A stretch of DNA of 64,000 bases, taken from the NCBI RefSeq assembly GCF_023374055.1, contig NZ_JAMBEP010000001.1, positions 1,426,001-1,490,000 on the forward strand, given 5' to 3'. Each line of letters begins with the position of its first letter. The stretch's first letter is position 1. The notes below the pieces were generated by a model. The model made no database searches and was not told where the DNA came from. It saw only the letters and a list, made by a program, of their open reading frames with translations. Source of the DNA: Luteimonas galliterrae. GTDB lineage: Bacteria > Pseudomonadota > Gammaproteobacteria > Xanthomonadales > Xanthomonadaceae. The position numbers and the translations under genes were made by a program. Shown here one piece after another: positions 8,244-17,241 of the stretch.

Positions 8244-9443
8244 ATGTCACTGACCCAACGCTACGCCGACACTCTCGAAGAAATCCGCGCAGCCGGCCTG
8301 TTCAAGTCCGAACGCATCATCACTTCGCCGCAATCGGCCGAAATCACCCTCGCCGACGGCCGCGAAGTGCTGAACTTCTGCGCCAACAACTACCTGGGCC
8401 TGGCCGACCACCCGGACATCATCGCCGCCGCCAAGGACGCGCTGGACACGCACGGTTTCGGCATGGCCTCGGTGCGCTTCATCTGCGGCACCCAGGATCT
8501 GCACAAGCAGCTGGAAAAGACCATCGCCGATTTCTTCGGCACCGAAGACACGATCCTGTACGCGGCCTGCTTCGACGCCAACGGCGGCCTGTACGAGCCG
8601 CTGCTCGGCGAAGAGGACGCGATCATCTCCGACGCGCTCAACCACGCCTCGATCATCGACGGCATCCGCTTGTGCAAGGCCAAGCGCTTCCGCTACGCCA
8701 ACTGCGACATGGCCGACCTGGAGAGGCAGCTGCAGGCCGCCGACGCCGCCGGCGCGCGGACCAAGCTGATCAGCAGCGACGGCGTGTTCTCGATGGACGG
8801 CTTCATCGCGCCGCTGGACGAGATCGCCGCACTGGCGAAGAAATACGGCGCGCTTGTCCACATCGACGAATGCCACGCCACCGGTTTCCTCGGCAAACAC
8901 GGCCGCGGTTCGGCCGAGGTCAAAGGCGCGATGGATCGCATCGACATCTTCACCGGCACGCTGGGCAAGGCCATGGGCGGCGCGCTCGGCGGCTTCACTA
9001 CGGCGAAGCAGGAAGTGATCGAACTGCTGCGCCAGCGTTCGCGCCCTTACCTGTTCTCCAATTCGTTGCCGCCGCACGTGGTGGCCGCAGGCATCAAGGC
9101 TTTCCAGATGCTCGCCGCCGCCGGCGAGTTGCGCGAACGCCTCGCCGACAACACCGCCTACTTCCGCGAAAAGATGGCGGCGGCGGGCTTCGATATCAAA
9201 CCGGGCACGCATCCGATCTGTCCGGTGATGCTGTACGACGCGCCGCTGGCGCAGAAGTTCGCAACGCGCCTGCTCGAAGAAGGCATCTACGCGATCGGCT
9301 TCTTCTTCCCGGTGGTGCCGCAGGGCCAGGCGCGCATCCGCACACAGATGAGCGCGGCGCATACGCGCGAACACCTGGACCGTGCCATCGCCGCATTCAC
9401 CAAGATCGGGTACGAGCTGGGCGTGCTGGGCGCGAAAGCCTAA
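8244..9443 (+). CDS. kbl: 2-amino-3-ketobutyrate CoA ligase (glycine C-acetyltransferase)
   Basis: A 399-residue PLP enzyme of the alpha-oxoamine synthase family that cleaves 2-amino-3-ketobutyrate with CoA to glycine and acetyl-CoA. Key segments are [24 protein letters not shown], the cofactor-binding IDECHATGF and the Schiff-base lysine in [14 protein letters not shown]. It follows tdh by 121 bases, with a palindromic repeat in the spacer. No Shine-Dalgarno sequence is visible before the ATG at 8244 (the upstream bases are AACTGCC), so translation or message may depend on the repeat region. Length is normal for the family. Confidence 0.96.
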   Translation: MSLTQRYADTLEEIRAAGLFKSERIITSPQSAEITLADGREVLNFCANNYLGLADHPDIIAAAKDALDTHGFGMASVRFICGTQDLHKQLEKTIADFFGTEDTILYAACFDANGGLYEPLLGEEDAIISDALNHASIIDGIRLCKAKRFRYANCDMADLERQLQAADAAGARTKLISSDGVFSMDGFIAPLDEIAALAKKYGALVHIDECHATGFLGKHGRGSAEVKGAMDRIDIFTGTLGKAMGGALGGFTTAKQEVIELLRQRSRPYLFSNSLPPHVVAAGIKAFQMLAAAGELRERLADNTAYFREKMAAAGFDIKPGTHPICPVMLYDAPLAQKFATRLLEEGIYAIGFFFPVVPQGQARIRTQMSAAHTREHLDRAIAAFTKIGYELGVLGAKA

Positions 9444-9467
9444 GACTTCGCGTCGGGCAGTACTTTG

Positions 9468-9603
9468 TTCTCCCTCTCCCTTTACGGGAGAGGGAAAGGC
9501 CGAAGGCCAGGGAGAGGGTCCGGCTTTTCGAAGCACGCTCGCTACGCTCGCGCCCCTCTCCTGCCCTGCGGGCATCCTCCCCCGCAAAGGGGGAAGAAAA
9601 AAC
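9468..9603. repeat. CTCTCCCTTTACGGGAGAGGG composite repeat, copy 1
   Basis: A chain of hairpins: CCCTCTCCC-TTTAC-GGGAGAGGG, then GGCCGAAGGCC, AGCACGCTCGCTACGCTCG, CCTGCCCTGCGGGCA and CCCCGCAAAGGGGG. It fills the 174-base gap between the convergent kbl and pseudouridine synthase genes. A second copy lies at 38094-38249, also between convergent genes, which suggests use as a two-way terminator. Confidence 0.9.
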
Positions 9604-9617
9604 GGTTCGTCCCGGCC

Positions 9618-10337
9618 CTACAACGGCGACAGCCGTGCCGCTTCCTCAGGCGTGAGTCGCCGCCACTGCCTCTTCGGCAATTCACCGAGTGCCAGCTCGC
9701 CTATCGCCACACGCACCAGCCGCAGCACTTCGATATCGAAAGCTTCCAGCAATCGCCGGATCTGGCGGTTGCGGCCTTCATCCAACACGATCTCGAGCCA
9801 CGCGTTCTTTTCGCCCGTGCGCAGCACGCGCGCCGATTTGGCGCTCAGGCGTATGCCGTCCGACGCGATGCCCGCCATCAGCGCGGACAGCGCCGCAGCG
9901 TCCGGAATCGCATCCACCTGCACGTGGTAGGTCTTGTCCGGCCCGGTTTCCGGATCGGTGATGCGCGCGGCCCATTGCGGATCGTTGCTGAACAACAACA
10001 GGCCTTCGCTGGCCTTGTCGAGACGGCCGACCGGCGCGATCCAGCCCAGGTCCGCGCCGTCGAAACAACGGTAGACGGTGTCGCGTCCGCGCTCGTCCGC
10101 GGCCGTCGTCACCAGGCCACGCGGCTTGTTGAGCATCAAGTGGATCGCGGCCGTGGCCGCCAACGGTCGACCGTCCACGGAGATCGCCGTTTCATCGGGC
10201 GAAGTAGGATGTTCGGGATCGCGGATCACCCTGCCGCCAATGGCGACGCGGCCATCGCGGATCCATTGCGCCGCCTGCGTGCGCGAGCATACGCCGCGTT
10301 TCGACAGCACTCGCGCCAGCCCGTAGCGACGGCTCAT
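9618..10337 (-). CDS. RsuA/RluB/RluF-family rRNA pseudouridine synthase
   Basis: A 239-residue enzyme that isomerises a specific uridine in rRNA. An N-terminal S4 RNA-binding domain (YGLARVLSKRGVCSRTQAAQ, residues about 4-60) is followed by the catalytic domain. The latter has LNKPRGLVTT, the GRLDKASEGLLLFSND block with the catalytic aspartate, and the RNRQIRRLLEA segment. The S4 domain separates it from RluE, but which rRNA position it modifies cannot be told from sequence alone. The ATG at 10337 follows CGGAG nine bases upstream. It converges with kbl. Confidence 0.88.
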   Translation of the reverse strand: MSRRYGLARVLSKRGVCSRTQAAQWIRDGRVAIGGRVIRDPEHPTSPDETAISVDGRPLAATAAIHLMLNKPRGLVTTAADERGRDTVYRCFDGADLGWIAPVGRLDKASEGLLLFSNDPQWAARITDPETGPDKTYHVQVDAIPDAAALSALMAGIASDGIRLSAKSARVLRTGEKNAWLEIVLDEGRNRQIRRLLEAFDIEVLRLVRVAIGELALGELPKRQWRRLTPEEAARLSPL

Positions 10338-10417
10338 GCGATGCGGCTCCGGAACGCTGTGCGGAAGCCGCCGCCTGCCATCACGTTGCAGGATGTAGCG
10401 ACGCGGTTTTCCGGATA

Positions 10418-10945
10418 TTAAGGCTTGCTCGGCGTAGCGGCCGGAGCGGTCGCCGCAGGCGCCGTGGCGCCATCGGGCGCGACGGGCGCAGCAGCAGGCG
10501 CTGCGCCGGCAGGCTTCCTGCCCGCGATGCGCACGCCGCGAGCCTTCATCCAGGCGTCGAACTCGTCGGCGGTCATGCGCTTGCCGTTCTGGTTCATGTC
10601 GAACCGCCACGGCGTGTTGTCGAACTGCGTCTTGGGCTTGTAGACCGAAGGATCGTTGGGATCGAGCGCGCGGGCGGGCGTGGCGTTGGCCACGTTGCAG
10701 CCTTCGACGCGCAACCGCAGCAGCACCAGATCCACCGACATGGCTTCGTCGTAGGCCTGCGCCAGCACGCCGCTCGGCGCGCCCAACTGCGACGTGGTCG
10801 TGGACATTTCCGAAGAGATCGGCGCCAGCAGGGTGGGACGCACCGGCAGGGCCTGCGGAACGCTGGCCGTGCTGCAGTTGGCGGTCTGCGCCTGCGCGAC
10901 GCCGCATGCGAGCAGCAGGGAGGGAACGATCAGCATTGCGCGCAT
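10418..10945 (-). CDS. Secreted protein with one EF-hand-like loop
   Basis: A 175-residue protein starting with a signal peptide (MRAMLIVPSLLLACGVAQAQ). The middle part (about residues 20-95) has no family I recognise. Near residue 120 is DMNQNGKRMTADEFDAWM, which fits a calcium-binding EF-hand loop (D.N.NG.....DEF). The C-terminal 40 residues are Ala/Pro/Thr-rich and probably disordered. GGAAAATCGCC precedes the ATG at 10945. Calcium binding is an inference from one motif; a second EF-hand is not evident. Confidence 0.65.
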   Translation of the reverse strand: MRAMLIVPSLLLACGVAQAQTANCSTASVPQALPVRPTLLAPISSEMSTTTSQLGAPSGVLAQAYDEAMSVDLVLLRLRVEGCNVANATPARALDPNDPSVYKPKTQFDNTPWRFDMNQNGKRMTADEFDAWMKARGVRIAGRKPAGAAPAAAPVAPDGATAPAATAPAATPSKP

Positions 10946-11081
10946 GGCGATTTTCCGCGTCGATGAATGCGGCGAGTGTAGGCCGTGCGTCCCAGGCGGA
11001 CAAGCGCGGCGCGCGATGCGGAAAGCCGTCACGCTTCGTCCATGCGCCTGAATAGGGCCATGCGGGCTTCGTAGAAGCGGG

Positions 11082-11175
11082 CTTTTGTAGGAGCGGCTTT
11101 AGCCGCGAGCTCTTCCCATCAGATTGCGCGAGCGTGCGGGAAAGAGCTCGCGGCTAAAGCCGCTCCTACAAAAGC
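11082..11175. repeat. GAGCGGCTTnAGCCGC repeat, copy 2
   Basis: Arms GTAGGAGCGGCTTTAGCCGC plus GAGCTCTT and AAGAGCTCGCGGCTAAAGCC plus GCTCCTAC surround a 30-base centre. It lies beyond the ompA terminator and 137 bases upstream of the secreted EF-hand-like gene. Confidence 0.95.
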
Positions 11176-11203
11176 CGAGACGATGATGCCAACCCAACAA
11201 AGA

Positions 11204-11230
11204 CGAAGCCCGGCGCTAGGCCGGGCTTCG
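11204..11230 (-). terminator. Terminator of the OmpA-family gene
   Basis: CGAAGCCCGGC and GCCGGGCTTCG form an 11-bp perfect stem around a 5-base loop. It sits 24 bases after the stop, and TCTTTGTTGGG follows in the direction of transcription. Confidence 0.85.
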
Positions 11231-11254
11231 TGTGTTGCTTCGCTTGGCGTCCGA

Positions 11255-12349
11255 TCAGTTCTGGACGTTCAGCTCGGTGCGGCGGTTGCGAGCGCGGCCT
11301 TCCGGATTGTCCGAACCATCTTCGTTGGTGTTCGGAGCGATCGGGCGGCTCTCGCCGTAACCCACCGGGCCCACCAGACGGCCGGCATCGACGCCGTTGC
11401 TGGTCAGGTAGTCGTACACAGCCTTCGCACGACGCTCGGACAGGGCCTGGTTGTAGGCGTCCGTACCCTTCGAGTCGGTGTGGCCAGCCACTTCGACCTT
11501 CAGTTCCGGATAGCGCTTCAGGATCTCGATGGCCTCGTTGAGGATCGCGACCGCGTCAGGACGCAGGGTCGACTTGTCGAAGTCGAAGTTGACGCCCTTC
11601 AGGTCGATCGACACCGGCACCGGGCAGCCGTCCGGACCGATGGTCTGGCCAGCCTGCGAACCGGGGCACTTGTCGTCGCAATCGTTCACGCCGTCGCCGT
11701 CGCTGTCGCTGTCGGCGCAGCTCGGAGCCGGAGCCGGCGGCGGTGCGGCAGCAGCCTCCGGGCCCAGGGCCACGGTCAGGCCGACCGAAGCCAGCAGATC
11801 GGTGAAGTAGTCTTCCTGCTGGTTGGCCGGACGGGCCTGCACGTCGTCGAAGTCGACGCGGGTGCCGATTTCCGTACGCAGGTCCACGCGGCCGAAGTCG
11901 AACTGCAAGCCGGCGCCGAGGTTGGCGGCGACGTTGTTGTCCGAATGCTCGGCCGGATTCGGGCCCAGGGCCGGATCGCGGACGAACTCTTCGTCATGAC
12001 GCTGCAAGCCCAGGCCCATACGGATGTACGGCCACCACTTGCGGTCGGCATTGCGGAAGTGATAACGGGCATCGACGGAGGCGCCGTACTGGCTCCACCA
12101 CAGATTCGGGTTGGCGGACTTGTCGGGATTCTGGTAGTTCAGTTCGAAATCGACCGACCAGTTGGGATTGAAGAACTTACCGAAGCCGATGGTGCCGAAG
12201 ATGGAATCTTCGGTGTCACGGTCTTCGTCCTGGAAATTGACGCCGGTGGAACCAGCGACGTACCAGCGATCATCAAACTCCTGCGCGGAAGCGGCCTGCG
12301 CCACGCACAGCCCGCCCAACAGCGCAGCACAGAGGAGTTTCTTATTCAT
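11255..12349 (-). CDS. OmpA family outer membrane protein with thrombospondin type 3 repeat
   Basis: A 364-residue outer membrane protein. A signal peptide (to about residue 22, ending ASAQ) is followed by a beta-barrel domain (about 25-200). Next come a Pro/Ala linker, a calcium-binding thrombospondin type 3 motif (DSDSDGDGVNDCDDKCP) and a C-terminal OmpA peptidoglycan-binding domain (FDFDKSTLRPDA, GHTDSKGTDAYNQALSERRA, RARNRRTEL). It should anchor the outer membrane to the wall. AAGGAG lies seven bases before the ATG, a promoter candidate is at 12469-12497, and a terminator follows. The gene looks monocistronic and well expressed. Confidence 0.95.
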   Translation of the reverse strand: MNKKLLCAALLGGLCVAQAASAQEFDDRWYVAGSTGVNFQDEDRDTEDSIFGTIGFGKFFNPNWSVDFELNYQNPDKSANPNLWWSQYGASVDARYHFRNADRKWWPYIRMGLGLQRHDEEFVRDPALGPNPAEHSDNNVAANLGAGLQFDFGRVDLRTEIGTRVDFDDVQARPANQQEDYFTDLLASVGLTVALGPEAAAAPPPAPAPSCADSDSDGDGVNDCDDKCPGSQAGQTIGPDGCPVPVSIDLKGVNFDFDKSTLRPDAVAILNEAIEILKRYPELKVEVAGHTDSKGTDAYNQALSERRAKAVYDYLTSNGVDAGRLVGPVGYGESRPIAPNTNEDGSDNPEGRARNRRTELNVQN

Positions 12350-12468
12350 GTTCAGCTCCTTGATCAGGTAAAAAAGCGGTATTCCGGTCTTGCGTGGTTA
12401 TGGTTTTAGACGGCCGTTCCGCACGCCATCCCGTCCAGAGTAGTACCGGATGTGTGAAAGCCGTGTTA

Positions 12469-12497
12469 ACAATAGCATAACAGTTGAGGGGTGCCAA
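12469..12497 (-). promoter_or_regulatory. Promoter of the OmpA-family gene
   Basis: On the minus strand TTGGCA (12492-12497) and TATTGT (12469-12474) are 17 bases apart. Transcription would start about 112 bases before the ATG, giving a long leader. Confidence 0.55.
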
Positions 12498-12513
12498 CCT
12501 GCGCTCCGCGCTT

Positions 12514-13953
12514 CTAGGCCCGGTACAGGTTAATGAATTCCTGCACTGGCAGCGACTCTAGCGCTTCCGGCGTCCGCGTCAAGGCCATGATCCGGTCGGC
12601 CTGCTCGGCCGGCAGATGAGCCCGCAGGGCGGCCTCGCACTTGGCCATCAGCACCGGGATGCCTTCGGCCCGGCGCTTGCGGTGGCCGATCGGGTAGTCG
12701 ATGGAGACCTTCTCGGTCGAGCTGCCGTCCTTGAAGAACACCTGGACCGAGTTGCCGATATACCGCTTGTCGGCATCGAAATAGTCCTTCGTGAACTGCG
12801 GGTTCTCGACCACGGTCATGCGGTCGCGCAGCGCGTCGATGCGGGGGTCGGCGGCGATGTCGTCGTTGTAGTCCGAGGCGGTCAGGCGGCCGAAGATCAG
12901 CGGCACGGCCACCATGTACTGGATGCAGTGGTCGCGGTCGGCGTAGTTGGCCAGCGGGCCGGTCTTGTCGATGATCCGGACGCCGGCTTCCTGGGTTTCG
13001 ATGACGATCTTCTCGATGTCCCCGATCCGGTCCTTCACCTGCCCGTGCAGCTGCATGGCGCATTCCACCGCGGTCTGGGCATGGAACTCGGCCGGAAAGC
13101 TGATCTTGAACAGGACGTTCTCCATCACATAGCTGCCGAACGGCCGCTCGAACTGGAATTCCTTGCCCTTGAAGGCGATGTCGTAGAAGCCCCAGGTCTT
13201 GGCGCTGAGCGCGCTCGGGTAGCCGACCACTTTCTTATGCACCGCATTCAGCGCATGGATCACGGCGCGGCGGCAGGCGTCGCCGGCGGCCCAGCTCTTG
13301 CGCGGGCCGGTGTTCGGCGCGTGGCGGTAGGTGCGCAGCACGCCGTTGTCGATCCAGGAATGGGAAACGGCGGTGATCACCTCTTCCTTGCCGCCGCCGA
13401 GCATGGCGGTGGCGACGGCGGTGGACGCCAGGCGCACCAGGATCACGTGATCCAGGCCGACGCGGTTGAACGAGTTCTGCAGCGCGTAGACGCCCTGGAT
13501 CTCGTGCGCCTTGATCGCCCAGCCCAGCACGTCGCGGACGGTGATCGTCTTGCCTTCCTTGCGCGCCAAGTAGTCGGCGACGGCCAGGATCGTGCCCAGG
13601 TTGTCCGACGGATGGCCCCATTCGGCCGCCAGCCAGGTGTCGTTGAAATCGAGCCAGCGCACCAGGGTGCCGATGTTGAACGCGGCTTGGACGGGATCCA
13701 GCTCGAACGAGGTGCCGGGCACGCGCGCGCCGCCGGGCAGTTCGCCGCCGGGGACCAGCGGGCCGAGGTGCTTGACGCAGTCCGGGAACTTCATCGCCAA
13801 CATGGCGCAGGCCAGCGAGTCGAGCAGCATGTAGCGCGCGGTGTCGTAGGCCTCCTTCGAATCGATCTTGGCGTCGATGACGTAATCGGCGATGTCGACC
13901 ATCGGCTGGTCGGGATCGGGGCGGACGGCGGAACGGATATCGAAGTGACTCAT
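12514..13953 (-). CDS. prpD: 2-methylcitrate dehydratase PrpD (MmgE/PrpD family)
   Basis: A 479-residue MmgE/PrpD-family protein of normal length. It dehydrates 2-methylcitrate to 2-methyl-cis-aconitate in the methylcitrate cycle for propionyl-CoA. Supporting segments are RWLDFNDTWLAAEWGHPSDN, YALQNSFNRVGLDHV, HAPNTGPRKSWAAGDACRRA and FHAQTAVECA. The partner genes prpB and prpC are in this window but more than 10 kb away (24.5-26.6 kb). No acnD or prpF is seen, which fits a direct PrpD route. It is divergent from the DODA-type gene. The ATG at 13953 lacks a clear ribosome site. Confidence 0.9.
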   Translation of the reverse strand: MSHFDIRSAVRPDPDQPMVDIADYVIDAKIDSKEAYDTARYMLLDSLACAMLAMKFPDCVKHLGPLVPGGELPGGARVPGTSFELDPVQAAFNIGTLVRWLDFNDTWLAAEWGHPSDNLGTILAVADYLARKEGKTITVRDVLGWAIKAHEIQGVYALQNSFNRVGLDHVILVRLASTAVATAMLGGGKEEVITAVSHSWIDNGVLRTYRHAPNTGPRKSWAAGDACRRAVIHALNAVHKKVVGYPSALSAKTWGFYDIAFKGKEFQFERPFGSYVMENVLFKISFPAEFHAQTAVECAMQLHGQVKDRIGDIEKIVIETQEAGVRIIDKTGPLANYADRDHCIQYMVAVPLIFGRLTASDYNDDIAADPRIDALRDRMTVVENPQFTKDYFDADKRYIGNSVQVFFKDGSSTEKVSIDYPIGHRKRRAEGIPVLMAKCEAALRAHLPAEQADRIMALTRTPEALESLPVQEFINLYRA

Positions 13954-14017
13954 CGGGTTCTGGGCACCGGGCGGAGGGAAGCCCGCTATTTTGCCAGACG
14001 GAAGCGCCCCGACCCCA

Positions 14018-14034
14018 CCGCTGCAACGCAGCGG
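14018..14034. promoter_or_regulatory. Palindrome in the prpD/dioxygenase divergent spacer
   Basis: CCGCTGC-AAC-GCAGCGG is a perfect 7-bp inverted repeat in the 130-base divergent spacer. GCGGCC-GCA-GGCCGC follows at about 14058-14072. Either could be an operator; nothing links them to a known regulator. Confidence 0.3.
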
Positions 14035-14083
14035 GCCGCCGCAGGCGCTTGGCGGACGCGGCCGCAGGCCGCAGTTTGTCGTC

Positions 14084-14875
14084 ATGAACGCCCCTGCCCG
14101 TCTTCCCACGCTGTTTTTGTCCCATGGCTCGCCGATGCTGGCGGTCGAGGATTCGCCTGCCGGCCGCTTCCTCGACGGCCTGGGCGCGCAGTTGCCGCGC
14201 CCGCGCGCGATCGTGGTCGCCTCGGCCCACTTCGAATGCGAGCGGCCCAGCATCGGCGCCGCGGCGCAGCCGGCGACCGTGCACGATTTCGGCGGCTTCC
14301 CGCCCGAGCTCTACGCGATCCGCTACCCGGCGCCGGGCGCGCCCGACTTGGCCGAAGCCATCGCCGAGCGATTGAGCGAAGCCGGCCTGGCGCCGGGCAT
14401 CCGCTTGAACCATGGCCTGGACCACGGCGTTTGGGTGCCGCTGCGCCGCAGCTACCCCGAGGCCGATATCCCAGTGATCCCGCTGTCGGTGAATCCGCGC
14501 GCCGATGCCGCACAGCACTACGCACTCGGCCGCGTGCTCGCGCCGCTGCGCGACGAGGGCGTGCTGGTGATCGGTTCGGGCGGCTTCGTGCACAACTTGC
14601 GCGAATTGGACTGGGCCCACCGCGACGCGCCGTTGGCGCCGTGGGCCGGCGATTTCGCGGCATGGATGTGCGAACGGCTGGAAGCGCACGACATCGATGC
14701 CGTGCTCGACTGGGAGCGGCAGGCGCCGAATCCGCGCAAGGCGCATCCGACGGTGGAGCATCTGATGCCGTTGTTCGTGGCGTTGGGCGCCAGCGGCGAA
14801 TCGGCGCGGGTGCGGCGATTGCATCGTTCGCACGAGTTCGGATCGTTGGCGCTCGACGCCTTCGCCTTCGACTGA
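14084..14875 (+). CDS. DODA-type extradiol ring-cleavage dioxygenase (YgiD-like)
   Basis: A 263-residue member of the LigB/DODA superfamily. Metal-binding histidines are seen at His14 (LSHGSP) and His49 (SAHF), with further ones in NHGLDHGVW and HPTVEHL. Bacterial relatives such as E. coli YgiD open the ring of catechol-type substrates such as L-DOPA. The natural substrate here is unknown. The start at 14084 (MNAPARLPTLFLSHG) matches the family. A longer frame from 13991 would add a low-complexity leader. It converges on the LysR gene with repeat copy 3 between them. Confidence 0.85.
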   Translation: MNAPARLPTLFLSHGSPMLAVEDSPAGRFLDGLGAQLPRPRAIVVASAHFECERPSIGAAAQPATVHDFGGFPPELYAIRYPAPGAPDLAEAIAERLSEAGLAPGIRLNHGLDHGVWVPLRRSYPEADIPVIPLSVNPRADAAQHYALGRVLAPLRDEGVLVIGSGGFVHNLRELDWAHRDAPLAPWAGDFAAWMCERLEAHDIDAVLDWERQAPNPRKAHPTVEHLMPLFVALGASGESARVRRLHRSHEFGSLALDAFAFD

Positions 14876-14877
14876 CC

Positions 14878-14957
14878 TTTTAGTAGGAGCGGCTTCAGCC
14901 GCGAGCTTTTTCTGCCCGCGTGAGCAAGAGCTCGCGGCTGAAGCCGCTCCTACGAAG
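14878..14957. repeat. GAGCGGCTTnAGCCGC repeat, copy 3
   Basis: Arms GTAGGAGCGGCTTCAGCCGC plus GAGCT and AGCTCGCGGCTGAAGCCGCT plus CCTAC. It occupies the 90-base gap between two convergent genes, starting three bases after the dioxygenase stop and ending nine bases before the LysR stop. Confidence 0.95.
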
Positions 14958-14965
14958 AGCAACGC

Positions 14966-15883
14966 TTACGACGCGCAGCGCTCCCACGGGGGATCCCCAC
15001 CGAACGCCTCGGCGAAGAAATCGACGAACGCCCGCACCCGCGGCGGCACCAGCCGGCGCTGCGGCATGACCGCGTAGATGCCGGTGGTGGCGATCGGGTA
15101 GTCCGGCAATACCACCTGCAATCGACCCGCGCGCAGGTCCTCGCAGGCATGCCAGGCCGAATGCATCGCGATGCCCAGCCCGGCGACCACGGCATCGAGG
15201 ATCACTTCGCCGTAATTGCTTTCGATGCGGCCGCCCACCCGTACCGCGATCTCGCGGCCGTCGCGATCGCTCATCCGCCATACGTCCTGGCGCCCGGCAC
15301 TCCCGACCAGCAACACGCATTGGTGATCGACGAGCTCCTGGGGCGTGCGCGGCGTGCCGTGCTTGCGCAGGTATTCGGGCGAGGCGCACAACACCCGCCG
15401 GTTGTCCGCCAGCTTGCGCGCGACCAGGCTGGAGTCGTCGAGCGCGCCGATGCGGATCGCCAGATCGAAGCCCGAACTGACCAGGTCCAGCCTCTGGTCG
15501 TTGAGATTGATGCTGAGCTTGATGCGCGGGTGCCGGGCCATGAACTCGGGCAGCAACGGCGAGATGTACAGGCGGCCGAACGAAGCCGAGGTCGTCACCC
15601 GCAAAGTGCCCGCGACGTCGGTGCCGGCCTGGCGCAGGCCCGTAGTCAGCGCCTCCAGATCCTCGACCAGGGCGCGGCCCTGTTCGGCCAGCGCCGCGCC
15701 TTCGGGCGTGGCGTGCAATTGCCGGGTGGTCCGATGCAGCAGGCGGACGCCGAGTTCGCGTTCCAGGCGCTTGAGCCGCTGGCTGGCAACGGCGACCGAT
15801 AGGTCCAGGCTGCGCGCGGCAGCACTGATCGAGCCCAGGTCGAGCACCCGGAGGAACAGGCTGATATCGCCGATGCGGTCCAT
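14966..15883 (-). CDS. LysR family transcriptional regulator
   Basis: A 305-residue regulator with an N-terminal winged helix-turn-helix (about residues 3-60: SISAAARSLDLSVAVASQRL, RLLHRTTRQLHATPEG). It is followed by a periplasmic-binding-protein-like effector domain (FDLAIRIGALDDSSL, GLGIAMHSAW). It belongs to the CrgA-like group common in proteobacteria. It is divergent from the MFS-AKR-ADH-PhzF operon, which it probably controls. An inverted repeat with LysR-box character starts six bases upstream of its ATG. The inducer is unknown. Confidence 0.93.
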   Translation of the reverse strand: MDRIGDISLFLRVLDLGSISAAARSLDLSVAVASQRLKRLERELGVRLLHRTTRQLHATPEGAALAEQGRALVEDLEALTTGLRQAGTDVAGTLRVTTSASFGRLYISPLLPEFMARHPRIKLSINLNDQRLDLVSSGFDLAIRIGALDDSSLVARKLADNRRVLCASPEYLRKHGTPRTPQELVDHQCVLLVGSAGRQDVWRMSDRDGREIAVRVGGRIESNYGEVILDAVVAGLGIAMHSAWHACEDLRAGRLQVVLPDYPIATTGIYAVMPQRRLVPPRVRAFVDFFAEAFGGDPPWERCAS

Positions 15884-15888
15884 TCGAT

Positions 15889-15907
15889 TATCAAATAATC
15901 ATTGATA
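15889..15907. promoter_or_regulatory. LysR-type operator
   Basis: TATCAA-ATAATCA-TTGATA is a perfect 6-bp inverted repeat with a 7-base centre, containing a T-N11-A core typical of LysR sites. It sits in the 105-base divergent spacer, six bases from the regulator start, so it can serve autoregulation and operon control. Confidence 0.65.
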
Positions 15908-15988
15908 GTGCTTAGAGATATTGCCGGTTTCTGATGAATATGCAACGGCCTAGTCTGGGCGCCTCTATTCATTCTTCTATCCCCGCCC

Positions 15989-17209
15989 ATGGCTACCCCG
16001 CTCGCCACACCCCAGCCCTCGCGCTTGCCGCTCGGCCTGTATGCCCTCACCGCCGGCGCTTTCGGCATCGGCACCACCGAATTCGTGATCATGGGCTTGT
16101 TGCTGCAGGTCGCGGCCGACCTGCAGGTCAGCATCGCCGCCGCAGGCCTGCTGATCTCGGGCTATGCGCTGGGCGTGTTCGTGGGCGCGCCGCTGTTGAC
16201 CGCGCTGACCAGCCGCATGCCGCGCAAGGCGGTGCTGGTGGCGTTGATGATCGTGTTCACCCTCGGCAACCTGGCCTGCGCGCTGGCGCCCAACTACGCG
16301 GTGCTGATGATCGCGCGGGTGATCACTTCGCTCGCCCACGGCACGTTCTTCGGCGTCGGGGCGGTGGTGGCCACTGGTTTGGTCGCGCCGGACCGCAAAG
16401 CCTCGGCGATCTCGATCATGTTCACCGGCCTGACCGTGGCCACGCTGCTCGGCGTGCCGGCCGGCGCGTGGCTGGGCCACGAACTGGGTTGGCGCGCCAC
16501 GTTCTGGGCAGTGACGGCGATCGGCGTGATCGCCACCGTCGTCATCGCGATGCTGGTGCCGGCCGATCGCGAAGACCATGCGCCGATCGCCTTTCGCGAA
16601 GAATTGAAAGTCGTGCGCCGCCCGCAGGTATTGCTGGGACTGCTGATGACGGTGCTCGGCTTCGCCGGGGTGTTCGCGGTGTTCACCTACATCCAGCCGA
16701 TCCTGACCCGCGTCACCGGCTTCGCCGACAGCGCGGTGTCGCCGATCCTTTTCCTGCTCGGCCTGGGACTGATCGTCGGCAATCTGCTGGGCGGCCGTCT
16801 CGCTGACAAGCGCCTGATGCCGGCGCTGATCGCCACGCTGGCGGCGTTGGCGGTCGTGTTGGGCCTGATGACCTTCGCGCTGCAAAGCAAGGTGGCCGCC
16901 GTGCTGTTCTTCGGCTTGTTCGGCGTCGTCGCGTTCGCCACAGTGCCGCCGCTGCAATTGTGGGTGCTGCAGAAGGCCGAGGGCGCGCAGAACCTCGCTT
17001 CCAGTCTCAACATCGGCGCGTTCAATTTGGGTAATGCACTGGGCGCCTGGCTGGGCGGCGTGGTGATCGAACGAGGCCCCGGGCTCGGCTCGGTGCCTTG
17101 GATCGCGGCGCTGGTGACCGTATCGGGCATCGCCGTCGCGCTGTGGGCCGCTCGTATGGAGAAACCGCGGCGGATCGCGATCGATGCAGCTACATGCACC
17201 GCGAACTGA
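15989..17209 (+). CDS. MFS efflux transporter (DHA1/AraJ-YdhP type)
   Basis: A 406-residue inner membrane protein with about 12 hydrophobic helices, of the arabinose-efflux/drug:proton antiporter family. Diagnostic segments are AFGIGTTEFVIMGLL in helix 1, SGYALGVFVGAPLLTAL with SRMPRK in the 2-3 loop, and ITSLAHGTFFGVGAVVATGL. It is the first gene of an operon with an aldo/keto reductase, an alcohol dehydrogenase-like protein and a PhzF protein, opposite a LysR regulator. Export of a small toxic compound is likely; the substrate is not known. The ATG at 15989 follows CCCGCCC, a poor ribosome site. Confidence 0.92.
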   Translation: MATPLATPQPSRLPLGLYALTAGAFGIGTTEFVIMGLLLQVAADLQVSIAAAGLLISGYALGVFVGAPLLTALTSRMPRKAVLVALMIVFTLGNLACALAPNYAVLMIARVITSLAHGTFFGVGAVVATGLVAPDRKASAISIMFTGLTVATLLGVPAGAWLGHELGWRATFWAVTAIGVIATVVIAMLVPADREDHAPIAFREELKVVRRPQVLLGLLMTVLGFAGVFAVFTYIQPILTRVTGFADSAVSPILFLLGLGLIVGNLLGGRLADKRLMPALIATLAALAVVLGLMTFALQSKVAAVLFFGLFGVVAFATVPPLQLWVLQKAEGAQNLASSLNIGAFNLGNALGAWLGGVVIERGPGLGSVPWIAALVTVSGIAVALWAARMEKPRRIAIDAATCTAN

Positions 17210-17241
17210 AAATTTCAACTTTCGGATAAGGATTCGACCCT

